A stretch of 64,000 nucleotides of DNA from Anisakis pegreffii (taxonomy: Eukaryota; Nematoda; Chromadorea; Rhabditida; Anisakidae), in NCBI GenBank assembly GCA_035041965.1, contig JAPYMA010000057.1, positions 222,075 to 286,074 of the forward strand, written 5' to 3'. Position 1 is the first letter of the stretch; every line of letters begins with the position of its first letter. The notes below the pieces were generated by a model, which saw only the letters and a list, made by a program, of their open reading frames with translations, was not told where the DNA came from and made no database searches. Below, piece after piece: positions 1 through 12,231 of the stretch. A program made the translations under genes and the position numbers.

Positions 1-2748
1 GAACATTGTGGAATAATCATTGATGATGTATAAAATTCGACACAAATTTATAGTTATCAACCTAATGCAATAGCATAATGATCCTGATCGTCGAAATTGT
101 TAAATACGCTCCACTAAAACATTCATAAGTATCAACACTCTGAATAATAAAATACGAAAACGTTCGCTGAATCTTTACTAGAAATTACTCTGAACCTAAT
201 TTAACATCTGAAGATGAATCGACCGCACGCAACATCTCCAATCCATATGCTTATGATGACTTATTGTCGCTAACTCTTGTGTGCAATCTATAAACATTTT
301 CGCATAAATTCATCTCTCTGTTTAATCGAAAAAATGGAACGTTTTAAACGTTGGCTCGATAAAATGCAAATGCGGATTCATTCTTTCCATTTTAGCGATA
401 AAGACCAATTTTCATCCACTTCCTTTTGCAAACAAAACTGCGAAATGGCAAAGATTTTGTCGACCACAGACAGATTCAATAACATTACGTGCACACGATG
501 AAATTCGATCAGCTCTTCCGAAAACGAAACCAAACCAAACCAACGAGTATCTTGCGTGATTATTCATTCCCTTTCATGAGATGCACAGTGATGAATGAGT
601 GTAATCATCGATTTAGAAGCATTATTGCTTTCTTAACAACCAGTTTGCCACACATGAAATGTTCTACTGAGTGATTTATGCCCATGTACATGACGACAGA
701 TGAGTTCGAAAAACAGCTAATAAAAGCAATGAACTTTTACACTTCCTAATCCGGAATTTCCCCAATTGAAATTTACATGTGGATTTGCACTTATCATACA
801 TATCAATCAATGGTTTTTACTGCCTTACAATTAGCTTGCAATTATTTGCTCTGTAGGTGACGCTGATTGGGAATACCAATAGTTGTAATAAACTGTAGAT
901 TGTAGACATATCAATAAACCATTTTAGTTAGTGCAAAACTGGTTGTCAACAAAACTGAATCGTCTATTTCATGACAAACAAGTATTTCATCAACATATTT
1001 CAAGATAATCAAGTAATACCCAGCATAAAATTTATGATGACAGCATGGCATGTATGAATACGCTAATTGCTCATTACTAGCGAATTTTACTGAAAATTTC
1101 CGATAAAACTTTGCTATCAGCACTTATAATGCGCTTGAATTGAATGTTTGGTTGCATTTTCTTTGAGTTCCGATGACGTTGTCAAGTCGATATCGTTATG
1201 TAGCCATTCAAGTGCAACATACACAGCGGCAATGCAAAAACTGTTATCAAAGAACCCATTACTCGTGCTGATATTAACAGGATTACCATCATCAAAGCTT
1301 TCAGCATTATTATATTCACTTACATTCGCTTTAATAATGATGCAGTTGCGCAAAAAATGTACAGATTATGCGCTATTCGCATATAATGATATCATACAAA
1401 AAAATATTACACAAAATGAAAGTCATTCAATTTAGATGTAAGAATGTTGTCGGTTAGTTGGCCTCAATCAGCAAAATCAATAGCAGTGAAGGCGTATGCA
1501 CACATGTGTATATATGGCGTATTGAGCCTTATCAATCAAAACACAAGCATTCAAGCATATAATGATGACATGTCGCAGAGAAAACATTCCGCATGAATCA
1601 TCCATCCCCCCTCATCTATTCGCATCGCAAGATCAAACAATCCTCAAACAAAGTCGGCAGCACAAAACGAAACTCATGAAAGGCTCTATTCCCCAAAAAT
1701 CGAAAATCTCATATAAACCATAATAAATCTGCGCAAATGGCCATTCGGCTGTTTGCAGTATGCTAGAGGAGATATGACGAAGCGGAATATCGACAATCTG
1801 AACAGAAAAATGATAAACGATCACGAAATACAAAATCTCAAAAGAGATTTTTAATTTGTCAACCAAAAAACGTGTACGATGGCATATGGTATTTAATATA
1901 TCATAATGCCGAAAAAACGATCCACCATTCTCGTTATCCTTATCGCTACAAATACGATCATGTCACCATGGAAATTATCATGGTTATTATGGATCTTATT
2001 TTTAGTATTGTTATTATTACTATGCGTTATTATCATCATTATTATTATACTTATTATTATTAATGCTATGATCACCGTTTTTTCTCACTGTGATAGTTTT
2101 GATATCAAAATTATGAATACTGTAAGAAATAAATAATTGGTAGAAACAAAGCGCTCGCTGACGGGCTTTTTGAAGAACGAAAGGAAAAGAGCAGGCAAAA
2201 AATATATTTTGACTGATAACAGATGAAAGATTTAGACGCAGATGAAAACGAGTAATAGAAATGAAAGTGATGATAAATTGACTGAAAGAAATACTATTTC
2301 GAATCGATTCAATCGATAACGCATATTGTAACGTTGGTTGACACGTGGTGTTTGCATAAGTGTGCAGCGAAACACATCACCAAACTACATATCATACAAT
2401 CAACAAACGTCATCTATCATCTGTAAAATACACGACACATCTTCAGTCATAAGCAGTTGCACTGTTCGGGTCAATCGAATGCAACTCAAAAGAATATTGC
2501 TCTACAAAAGCAATTCTTCATCGCATATGAGCAACGCTCAGCCCGCTGATCCCACAATCTCTCTGCCTCTGCATCAGAGAAACAGACGAAGTACAACTAA
2601 TACAGGTATGAGCTGTTCAATAAGAGTAAGAGTAAAGGTACCAGTTGCTGTGTAACATGCAGTCAACAGATGTGAAGTCAGCGAGGTGAATTTGTGATGA
2701 ATAATGCAATTCGCGATGATTCACTCAACAGCAATTGATGGTAATGAT
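1..2748. other. AT-rich region without a supported gene
   Basis: No reading frame here has splice sites, family motifs or a convincing length. The short open frames are scattered over both strands and have the composition expected of AT-rich noncoding DNA. I see no tRNA-like or other structural RNA signal. Confidence 0.6.
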
Positions 2749-2750
2749 TC

Positions 2751-2806
<56 letters not shown>

Positions 2807-2883
2807 TCAAGATAATAATTTAGTTTGGTAGAATAATTTAATAATAACAATAATAATAGTAATAAGAGTAATTTAATGTAATA

Positions 2884-2922
<39 letters not shown>

Positions 2923-3075
2923 CAATAACAAAAATAACAATAATAATAAAGATAACAACAACAATAATGATAATATGAATAATAATAAATAATAATGTTA
3001 GTAATAGAAGAAAGTAATAATAGTTGCAACAGCAGTGATAACGACAACTAAACAATAACAACAACAAAACGATAA
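2749..3075. repeat. AAT trinucleotide microsatellite, compound and partly degenerate
   Basis: Two clean (AAT)n tracts, about 2751-2806 and 2887-2920, are joined and followed by imperfect AAT/AAC/AAG-like triplets to about 3075. The leucine- and isoleucine-rich open frames on the minus strand are by-products of the triplet repeat and not genes. Confidence 0.9.
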
Positions 3076-6000
3076 GAATCACCATCAATTAGAGCGGAAA
3101 CGACCCGTTGAATTTATACATAAACAACGAGTATGAGAGATAATTTTTCGAACTGCGTTGTTAAAGATGCACGAAGATAAGAAGTTAATCACTGCGCTTT
3201 CAAGAAGTCCCCAATGACTATGCACACAAACTAAACCACACTATCAATATTGAAAGTTGTGATTGATAATGGAGAGATAGATGAATATTTATACAGATGA
3301 ATGTTATATCAGCTGCTGAAATATCACAAGCCTTATTCATTTATGACATCCACATCTTCATTGCGATGAAACTAATTTTACGAACTTCATTCGTTGTCAA
3401 CTACGATATTATAAAATGCAAACATCCAAGCTAATAATCGTTCACATGCAATTTTACTCATTCGTTTTATATCCATCTCATTCGGACGCAATTCAAACTC
3501 CAGTGCACCTGATTTTCACAAATCCAGTCTGTACTTGATCTCAATCCATTTGCTATGCAATCAAATATCAGTGAAACTAATCATTGATATTCATCAGTTT
3601 CTATTCGCTCAAACGATCCGCTGACTTATCAAACTGAATAATTACGTTTAAACTCTCCACAACTGCTCAATACAGCATAATTACCACATTAAGGATAGTG
3701 CTTCTCAGTTATACATCTGTAAATTTGGCTCGGGGCACCCAAATTGATTCCTCTCCTATATATCGTCTGAAATATCGCAGGTTTTTTACACATTAGAGAA
3801 ATACTAACGGAAATGTGTGCGTCCAATTTCGGCGAATTCGGTAGCGTTTTCCATGACACGATGATCAGTATCAGTGATGGTTATATCCACAGTATTGTGA
3901 GTACTAACAGTGATGGCAATAATAATGTTAAAATTAACGAATGCAGACGAATAGAAAACGTTATTTCAATAAATTCTATTGATGTTGTTGAATAGATGTT
4001 AATTTCTATATTACTCCAACAACACTGACGACTGAAATAACGTCATATAAAGCCAACGACGACAATATTATGAGCAGATGAAGTGGACGGCGCAACAACT
4101 CACGCTTTGACAGACGACGAGTAATCGAGCCAATAGGAGTTTGATCGAATGATTGATAATGAACGCTGCTGTGAGTAAAGAGCCCTGGGAAAGACGGCCG
4201 AGTGAGTGTATGAATGAATGTTAATACAAGCAAAAGGATTTGCGATTTGGATGAATAAAATGTTGGTGAGCGAACGAAAGAGGTTATGTGCGAAGATTAT
4301 TGACTTATAGAGGAAGTCAACGGATTGAGTTGGTTGAGCATGATAAAATTTGAATATAAGGAGGGATGAAAGTGATCGAATCGGATTGGTTTGATGCAAG
4401 GGATGCAGTGATCCGAATATGTTGATAATGATGGTGAGCATAATAGAATTAAGTATTGAATGCGAATGAAGAAGGAGATCGATGGCGAAGGAGATGAAGA
4501 AGGCTTTGGGAATGCTAATGCAATCAGTCGGATGTTCAATGTTATTTTTCCCTCAGCAAAAATGTCTTCCAAATCGTCGATTATTCTTGCCTTATGCTAT
4601 CATCAGACCATGTGTTCATTACCATTCATTGTTTAGGAATTCAGTTCAAGTGAACATATTACAAACGTTGTACTAATCGCAACACTGTCTTACAGTACTG
4701 TGCGAATTTAAAATAATGCCACGTTTACAATCTCATTTACAGCTACACTTCAACAGAAAACATTTCTCACTTTCATCATACCAGAACTCATTTCGTTGCT
4801 GAATATCAGGCAGATGGTACATAGGAAGCGTATGAGAACAATTTATCCAATAAGCAAACTTTCTTGTCACAAATCTTGGAAAATTCTTTATTATTCAAGA
4901 AAAACTTTTTCATTAGTATCGAGGAAGATGAGAATATTCTAAAGCATTACGAATGAATTAAGTGGACGAGAGCAAGGAAAGGAGAAAAGCTAAAACAAAA
5001 GAAGAAATAACTGAAGGGCGAAATCAGTAAATGATATGGTTGAAAAATGAAGAAAAGAAAAATTGCTGTGCTCAACCTAAACAGTGGGAAAGTAGATAAT
5101 GTCACTATTCGATAAAACAGAAATGAATGAAAACAGAAAGCTTATGGATTTGTAATTCTGAAATGAAAATTTGAATGAAAAAAATCTGCTAATCGGCATT
5201 CTGTCAGGATTCTATGAGAATATCTCATCAAGATATTATATCGATAAGAATTAAAGGAAGCCTTAAAGTGGTAATCATGCCGTCACATACAGTTACTTCG
5301 AGCAGATTAATGTCAAAAGTTGAAGAATGCATTGTTCATATAATGCGAAACTTGTGATGAATGATCGTCATCAACAAAGCAACAGAAATAGTCAAATTGT
5401 GAAAAGTACCTTCCAATCCTGCAGCAGCCATCACTTCTAGTTCAGTTCCACAATATGAATATATTCAACCGAAATTGCTGAAATTAATAACGTTCAGGAG
5501 TTACGAACATCGACTATACAGGTACATCAAACGACAAAACATTCCAATCGTAAGATGCTTTCAATAACAAACCCTACACAGATTCACATATGGACTTTCG
5601 CTGAATTTGAAGTTTATCAAGTTGGTCTGCCGACTCAAAAGACTTGTTCAATTGTTCAAATTTAACGTTCAAAATCCCCTGAACCATTACTCCCTTATAT
5701 AAACTTATCACCTAGCATACGCTAACGATCATGACAGCTTACATTGCGAGGTAATTCAAGCACAGTCTCATGCTAAGTTGGAGTGTCTGAGTTTATGAAA
5801 GTGATGAGTGTTACACTCTTCAACGGAAAATTGGATGAGACTCACCCGAGCGACATCAGCTCAAGATTGGTATATAGCCGGATCCCCTTTCATGAAAATA
5901 CGTCACCCACAACATCAATAAGCTGTAGATTTTCTAACGAGTCCCATCCGTCTTAATGGAAAACTGGTTTGTTCTCTAGAGACTGTAACGGAATTCCTCG

Positions 6001-7146
6001 TGAAAACGAACAAAATACCCAACCGCTCTCTTAAAAAACCTTCTAAAATTGTTGTCAAGACACAGTCAACAACCACGGTGTGGCCAACAACTAACCTACA
6101 AGTTATGAGCCATATAAGCTGGATGCTATGAAACACAACTGGAACTTATTCAAATGAGTGCACGCCCGACCTTCCCAATTATGTCCCAAATGAATTTAGA
6201 TTAGAAATACGCAGCTGGTAATGACTTGTTTAGAGTGGACAATCGCACGAATATCAACGTCGATAGTACGAAGAATAGAGTTCGTTTTAGTAGCAGTCGT
6301 TTCGAAATAAATTTTGAATTTGAATTTTTTGATGTTTAATTTTTCAATTTCAGCGATTTTTTTACTATGAAGCCCTTAAATTCGAAAGACAGAGCAACGC
6401 GATTTCCAAATCACTCTTTGGACGAACCTAATTGTAAGCCTACGCCTAAATTTCAGTCGATTTTAGCAAGCTTATAACGTGCGAAAACCCCTTACATAGT
6501 CTTTTATCACATACACGGATATCTGATTTGATCTCGAGTAATCAAAAACTTTCATAGTTACGCTGTCTAGTGAACTGATCCCTGATAACTGGCAAAAGAT
6601 TTGCTGCTGCAATATATGTTAGTGTAAGAATGAGCACTTTCCAAGTGGAACTGGGTTTCCAACTGAAAAAACAACCGTTGTTAAGCCTAAGATTTACGAG
6701 TGCAAATATTTCATAATCATTTATGGACTGTTCATGAAAAAAAAAGAAGGCTTTTAAATCCTAATTTAGAACTGCCGTCCTTTTAAATTCTAATATGCCT
6801 CTTATGTTTTATTCAGCAGTTATACTGACTATAGAACTTAAGTGAACATGAATTTATTGGTATTGATGATCGAAGTTATCACCATCGACAGATTTGACTT
6901 ACAATTAATCAGGCAATGACTGGCTGCCATGAATCACTCATCGTAAGTATCTAATTTTTCAGTGAATTTACGTTTGTTCCAGCATTCAGCAAGAATCGTG
7001 TCGGAATGCTGAACATCTCAATCTTGCTATAATCCATGAACACGAAATGCGACGTTTCGGTTCAACCATTCACTCACGGTCAGTGTTGTGGCGATCGCCC
7101 ATCACATCATTTGATTTTCCCGTAATATGCAACATTTGTTCTAAAT
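3076..7146. other. AT-rich region without a supported gene
   Basis: I find no gene structure. A plus-strand open stretch of about 60 codons near 5940-6130 reads more like protein than its surroundings, but it has no recognisable motif, start or splice context. It could be a decayed transposon fragment. Confidence 0.5.
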
Positions 7147-8072
7147 CACTGCTTCTGACGTTCGACTGCTCCACTATCTCTTTTGATGATCTGGCAGGCC
7201 CCGTTACCCCCCCCCTCCCCCGCCCCTCCCCTCCCTGATGCAAGACTTATTATTTCTACGTATAACGTCAGGAACAAACGAGAAATCGGTCCGGAAATTT
7301 CTCAGAGATTAGTTTCAGTAATTAGTTTTGTTTAGTTTTCGTGAAATTAGTTTTATTTCTTTTTTCTGCGTCAAAGAAATTAGTTTTCTGTAGTGAAACA
7401 AGTATTTTTAGAAGCATATTTATTCATTGCAGAAACAAAAAGAACGTGGGCAATCAAAACCGAAAAATCAGTCATCTAATCATAAATTTGGGAAATGATT
7501 TTCGCTGTAGAATCCCAAAGCAAAATGACCATATGGTACACATTTATCATAAAACAGATTTTTATGACACGACTGAGCAGTTACTTCATTCACAAAAATT
7601 CATTTACCAACCAAAAATTCCTTAATATGCAGTAATTTAAAAGCTTATCAAAAATTTTCAGGGCAACCAAATAAAAATAATGGATGAATTTAGAAACACT
7701 CGATCGTCCCACATCAAATCAATGATCTTTTCTGTCGTACCAAAGAGTTCAAGCAATTCTTATCGTTCATGTGAGACGATCTCAGCCAGTATGTTAAAGA
7801 ACATACGAAACAATTATGACTACTTCAGATTGACTTTTGATAAGACTTGGGCCAGCTAGAGGAACTCAAAAAATAAGATGAAGAAGCGTGTTTTGATGAG
7901 CGAGCCACGTTTACATATCCGAATGAAAGATACACCATCACAATGGCGTTCTATCATATCTAACAACTGCGTGAAATACTAATTTCCCGAACCTCTCCAT
8001 TACCCCCACCCTCTCGACACTCTCAAATTACCCAAAACAGGTAATCTGACTCCCTATGAGAACCACAATCGA
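7147..8072 (+). mobile_element. Degenerate hAT-like element, copy 1
   Basis: The left end (about 7147-7310) matches the reverse complement of 26290-26438, including the terminal CAnTGnTTCnnACGTT pattern and an unusual C-rich tract. The right part (about 7905-8072) matches the reverse complement of 25576-25740, including the other terminus ending in GAGAACCA. The interior (7310-7900) has no counterpart in copy 2. I could not find a matching target-site duplication, so this copy is older or rearranged. No transposase is visible; it is probably a non-autonomous relic. Confidence 0.6.
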
Positions 8073-8099
8073 TTATGATTGCATGAAAAGCCATTGTCT

Positions 8100-8490
8100 C
8101 TGACACGCTCACTTCAAACTGATTTAGATGGATTTTCATTCTTTTCAGACATGTTGTACTCACTCTCATAGCTATTACATGCGAATATCGTTCTCTTGAT
8201 GAGTTTTTCTCATTCATTTCGTCTCATTTCACTTCACAGTTCGAATCAGTTTCTTATTCTATAGCACATACTATTTACTGGATGCGTTGATGAGTGTTGT
8301 CAACAATGTAGCCGAAATTAACAATTCAACAATATTATTGCTCAACAACGTTCTACAGTCAGTTGATCAATTATAGAGTGTATTTGATAGAATGAGAATT
8401 TGACTTAAATTGTCAAGTAAAATGAATGAGAAATTAGCAAAAGAGAACACTTTTGGTGATAAAAGCTATGAGAGCGATTGTGATAGCAGG
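8100..8490 (+). repeat. Displaced internal block of the hAT-like family
   Basis: This block matches the reverse complement of about 25840-26190, the internal part of the intact element at 25576-26438. Here it lies outside the right terminus of copy 1, so the block order differs between copies. A short frame starting ATGAATGAGAAATTAGCA (near 8421) is shared by both copies, but it stops after 37 codons here and about 20 codons in the other copy. Confidence 0.65.
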
Positions 8491-8539
8491 AAAAAGAATG
8501 AAAACTCTTTTAAAACAACATTTACTGATAAATGATGTG

Positions 8540-8692
8540 ATTTCAATGAAGCAGTTCGGAAATCAACATATTATTGAAGGGATGTTCAAGGATTTCATCA
8601 CATCCAAAAATCCGGAATTACTTTGCAAAGGGGTATACGACCCCATATCTCGGTGGCAGAAATGTGTTGATTCCAACGGTGCTTGTTGCTAA
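8540..8692 (+). pseudogene. Mariner-family transposase, C-terminal remnant
   Basis: The frame ending at 8692 translates to a segment with the spacing of a mariner transposase C-terminus: a phenylalanine-asparagine stretch, a KDFITSK block, a glycine-containing spacer, then RWQKCVDSNG near the end. In the family this region follows the catalytic D-D-D core and ends the protein (F..SK...FY..GI..L..RW.KC....G.Y). The catalytic core is absent and the final tyrosine-phenylalanine is replaced by two cysteines before a stop. The fragment abuts the end of the hAT-family block. This is a family-level inference from short motifs. Confidence 0.5.
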
Positions 8693-8695
8693 TGA

Positions 8696-9949
8696 ATATA
8701 TTGAACTTGGAGGAAGTTACAACATTTTAGAATACCCGCCTGCAAATCGGGAAAGCATACCCAACAACATAATAGATGCACTTGTCAATGAAATTGAAGA
8801 TATTTGTTGAAAAAATTACGTTATTATGTATTCCTAACAATAAATGGTGACCAAATATGAATTCATGCACGATACACTCGACCAGCTTGAATGAATGTAT
8901 AAAAATCTTGTAGCCAATTAATTGTATTTCTGTTTATTCATTGCCACTAATGAGCATTCAATCCACCCAGTAACTCAAAACAATCTTGTTCATGAATGGA
9001 ATGATTCAATGGAACTTGATAAGTGAATAGAGCGTGGAATTATGGAAAGTAAACCATCGAAGTTATCTGTTCAGTTTCACACATTGTGCAAAACATTAGA
9101 ATGCTTTCTTTCAACACTCAGTTATTATTGTTTTTTAATATATTTGAATTGTCGCGCATAGTCTTATTCACGACTATCTTACGAATACTTCTTTGTTGTA
9201 ATATCTATGTCTTACACTTTATCTTATTCATGATTATACTGAGAATTTATATTTTTGTAATGTCTATATCAGATCATTCACATCATCCATATCACATCAT
9301 GTCTTCAATCAGATATTAACCAAATCATTACTGCTAATAACATCGTTGCTGTTACGAATATTACTGTCAATTATGAGAATAAACTTTACGTTCGCTATTC
9401 ACGTTTCGTCTTCAACGCTAAAGAGAGATCGCATCCAATATACAAATTTCAGAACATAAGCATCAAGATTTAAAACCGTTTGAATATGGAAATTTTCATC
9501 TCATGCTCGAGCATAGAATTGCCTTTTCTGTAAGGTGAAAGTGTGTACACACGTACTTTTAGGCCGAGGTGAAAGTTAAACATAATGATTCATAAAATTC
9601 CGACTGACGAGATAACGCATTGTGTGCTTAACAATATTTTTCAATTGTTTAAAAGTACTCTGCCTCAGTTGCATTCAGTAATTCCAAAACCTCATTCCTC
9701 TTAGTCAGGCGGTCATGAAAGTGAATCATTGCCATTTTTCGAAGTGAAGAACTCATTTCAAGACGTATCCCTGAACAAATTCTATTTTATCTTTTCTAAA
9801 CAACCTCCTATAAGGTTGCTCAATTTTCAAATTTTGTTCGTAATTTTTTATTTATTCTAGGAATTTATTCCAGTGAACAGGAAATAATGAAAGCTACTCA
9901 ACGTGTGTGTCATTCTGCTTTATGAAGCATTATTCGTATCCTATTTTTT
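8696..9949. other. Intergenic, nothing recognised
   Basis: AT-rich sequence with short open frames only. A second open frame runs to about 8810 past the mariner remnant in another phase. I do not recognise it. Confidence 0.5.
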
Positions 9950-10222
9950 ATGTCTCAAACATGTTGTGAAATAAACCATCCAGCTGAATTACCATCATCC
10001 TCAATTAAGAGCTATGAAAACCCAACAATATTACAGTCTAAAGTGAAAAATTTTTGCTCAATAAATAGTCAGAAACAATTCAAAATCCTGCGCATGTTTT
10101 TTTTTTCAGATGATTTAGAACAGATGAAACTTTTTCATCGCGAACAGCTTCTGCTTGGAGAAGCCTTCGTATTTCAATATTGTATTAATTGTGCACCTGT
10201 TCCTAATGAAGCACTTACATGA
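9950..10222 (+). CDS. Possible small protein or exon, unrecognised
   Basis: This is an uninterrupted 90-codon frame from ATG to TGA, long for its AT-rich setting, with eight cysteines and no obvious signal peptide. A good splice acceptor (TTTTTTTTTCAG) lies inside it at about 10109, so the real feature may be only a terminal exon ending in CINCAPVPNEALT. Nothing in the protein is familiar. It ends about 200 bases before the secreted-peptide gene on the same strand. Chance openness is a serious alternative. Confidence 0.2.
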   Translation: MSQTCCEINHPAELPSSSIKSYENPTILQSKVKNFCSINSQKQFKILRMFFFSDDLEQMKLFHREQLLLGEAFVFQYCINCAPVPNEALT

Positions 10223-10425
10223 TCAATTGAATAATTATCAAATCAAATGGTGCTTTCAGCTGTCTTCATCAGTTATAAAATGCCATCATAAGAAATTGTC
10301 TGAAGCACTTCAGTGTATCTTACGTGTATATATAAGGTTAAAACTAAGTAATTCCTTTCAATACGTTGCTAATTCTGATCAACTTCGACGAGAAGACGTG
10401 TTGCGATTATTTTATAGATAATCAA

Positions 10426-11024
10426 ATGGCTCTAGCAAGAAGGCTCTCAACTATCTTCATCGTCGCTCTACTTACAGTCATCATAAATGCTCAAGAAACA
10501 AACGTGTTACCGACATTTTATGACTGTAAGTTTTTTTTTGCTGAATTCATTTAATTGGACCTTTAGGGATATTCTATTTTCAGTTTTTTGTTTTGTTTCC
10601 ATTGTGCTTCAATCTCCATGAGTAATCCATCATTCTATGCGATCGTAGCGGATCAAAATGAGTTAATGGATTAATACGAGACTGGGTTTCATTTCAAAAC
10701 ACCCTATCTATTCTTTCATCCGATGTAATTCTGAGAAAACTAAGGTATTATGTGGCGTGATGCGAGTTCAAGTGCGAGATGCATGGAGTATGCCATGAGA
10801 AATGCACGTCGTAGCAGAAGTGTGTCTGAACGGTAGATGTTCTCTTCGTTCATAACCAATGATAATCAACTTTATCCCTGAAGTTTCTCGCTCTTATCGC
10901 TCATTTATTCTTAACGATCAATTTCGATATTATTGTGAGACTAACTTTGAATCACATACATATAATTTCAGGTCTTCAATCCTGCCGTTTCTATAAGAAG
11001 GAAATCGATTTCTTGGAAATGTAA
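10426..11024 (+). CDS. Small secreted peptide precursor, two exons
   Basis: Exons are 10426-10525 and 10972-11024. They join in phase through a split cysteine codon and give a 50-residue protein. Residues 1-22 form a clear signal peptide: basic MALARR followed by a hydrophobic core ending in INA. The predicted mature part is about 28 residues, starts with glutamine (a possible pyroglutamate), has two cysteines four residues apart (DCLQSCRF) and ends in an acidic tail, DFLEM. The donor GTAAGT, the acceptor TTTCAG and an AATAAA about 100 bases past the stop support a real transcript. I do not recognise the family. A secreted hormone-like peptide or small effector is possible, but no dibasic cleavage site or amidation glycine is present at the C-terminus. 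Confidence 0.6.
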
Positions 11025-11124
11025 TAACGGATGGCAAAGAATTCTTATATTTGCTTGATTTTTGCTCTTGATTCAATTGTGTGATCGTAGACGATGAATC
11101 AGAATTCTTTCCTTCAACATTTTC

Positions 11125-11130
11125 AATAAA
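11125..11130 (+). terminator. Poly(A) signal of the secreted-peptide gene
   Basis: Canonical AATAAA, about 100 bases after the stop codon at 11022-11024. Confidence 0.6.
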
Positions 11131-11781
11131 GACTTCATATTATTCAGTCATGCATTCATTGAATTGGATAAATATGCGATTATCAAAGCAATCATTGTAA
11201 TAAACGTTCTGCAGCGAGAATGATTCGCTATCGATTAAACTTTAAGAAAAAATGAAAGTTTAAGAGTGACTGTGATGTACTGATTAATGGCAAACTTCGC
11301 ATATGAACGTAACGCTTCTGTTTTTATATCTTTAATGGTGGAGAGTTATACAGTAAAAACTGAGTTTACGAATACATTTTGTTCTAAAATTTTGCTCGTC
11401 ACCCGAATTGGCTCCGACAATTAGCCATAAGCTGAAACAAAATTGAACAAAACGGTAAATCAGCCTACTATGTCACAGATAGCGAACCTTAAGTGGTTTG
11501 TGCGCGATATATTGTGATACATCAAAGTCTCTTCCGCAAGAACGACTCGAATCGTCTAGAATCCAGATTGTTTGCTGCATTCCATATGAGATTTCTTTCA
11601 AACAACGTTTAATTGAACGGTGCTTTTATATAAATATAAAGTTCAAGAAAGACAGTGTTCTAGACGTGAAGCGCTAGCTGAGGAGTTCCGAATATAAGAT
11701 GCAGGACTGCGCATAAATGATTCCAGACAATGATGAGGCTTGAATGGTGGCCGATGATGAAGGTGGTAAAAGTCTTAGATC

Positions 11782-12065
11782 ATGCCGGATCGTTTCGTCG
11801 ATACGCTGAAACCATTATTAGCGCAGTACATACTCCGTGGAACGCATATCATTTCCGATGGATGGCGTATGTTCCATAATATTGATGTACCGAATAATGG
11901 CGTGCATAGTCACTTGGTGATCATTCACGATGCATATTTCGTGCATTCGGTATTCCAAACCTGCACACGCACGACATGGAGAAGCTTTGGATGCGAGTAA
12001 AGCACAAACTAAAGGCACAGGTCGGAACCACAAGGGATCTGTTCATACTTGAATTTATGTGGTGA
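11782..12065 (+). pseudogene. Merlin (IS1016/ISXO2-like) transposase fragment, frameshifted
   Basis: The first frame (11782 to about 11958) has the Merlin/ISXO2 signature of a PDR..DTL.PL....I..GT.IISDGWR segment followed by a histidine-rich spacer and an asp-ala-tyr-phe-val block. The match then continues in another frame from 11961: HTHDMEKLWMRVKHKLK and an EFMW end, which is the conserved H-T-x-x-x-E-x-L-W plus C-terminal part of the catalytic domain. The frame shifts at about 11958-11961. The N-terminal zinc ribbon and the first catalytic aspartate region are missing, so this is a dead 3' fragment. Merlin elements are known from nematodes and other animals. Confidence 0.75.
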
Positions 12066-12231
12066 CCTGCTGTTTAGGGTGACTCGTTTAGCGTTCCTTT
12101 CAGCTGTTGCCGACTTCAATCCGCTTTGAAGTGGTTTCAGTATCTGTGCTGGGTGACATATCAGTGGTTGTTTTCCTCATCTTACACAGCTTTTCCTCAT
12201 ACCGGATCCCATCTATCGGAAACGCTGTGTT

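Noticed and set aside
2749..3088. Leucine- and isoleucine-rich minus-strand frames of 71 codons
   Set aside because: They are direct translation of the AAT microsatellite.
5915..6136. Minus-strand 73-codon frame and an overlapping plus-strand open stretch, possibly part of a retroelement
   Set aside because: No motif, start context or splice signal allows an assignment.
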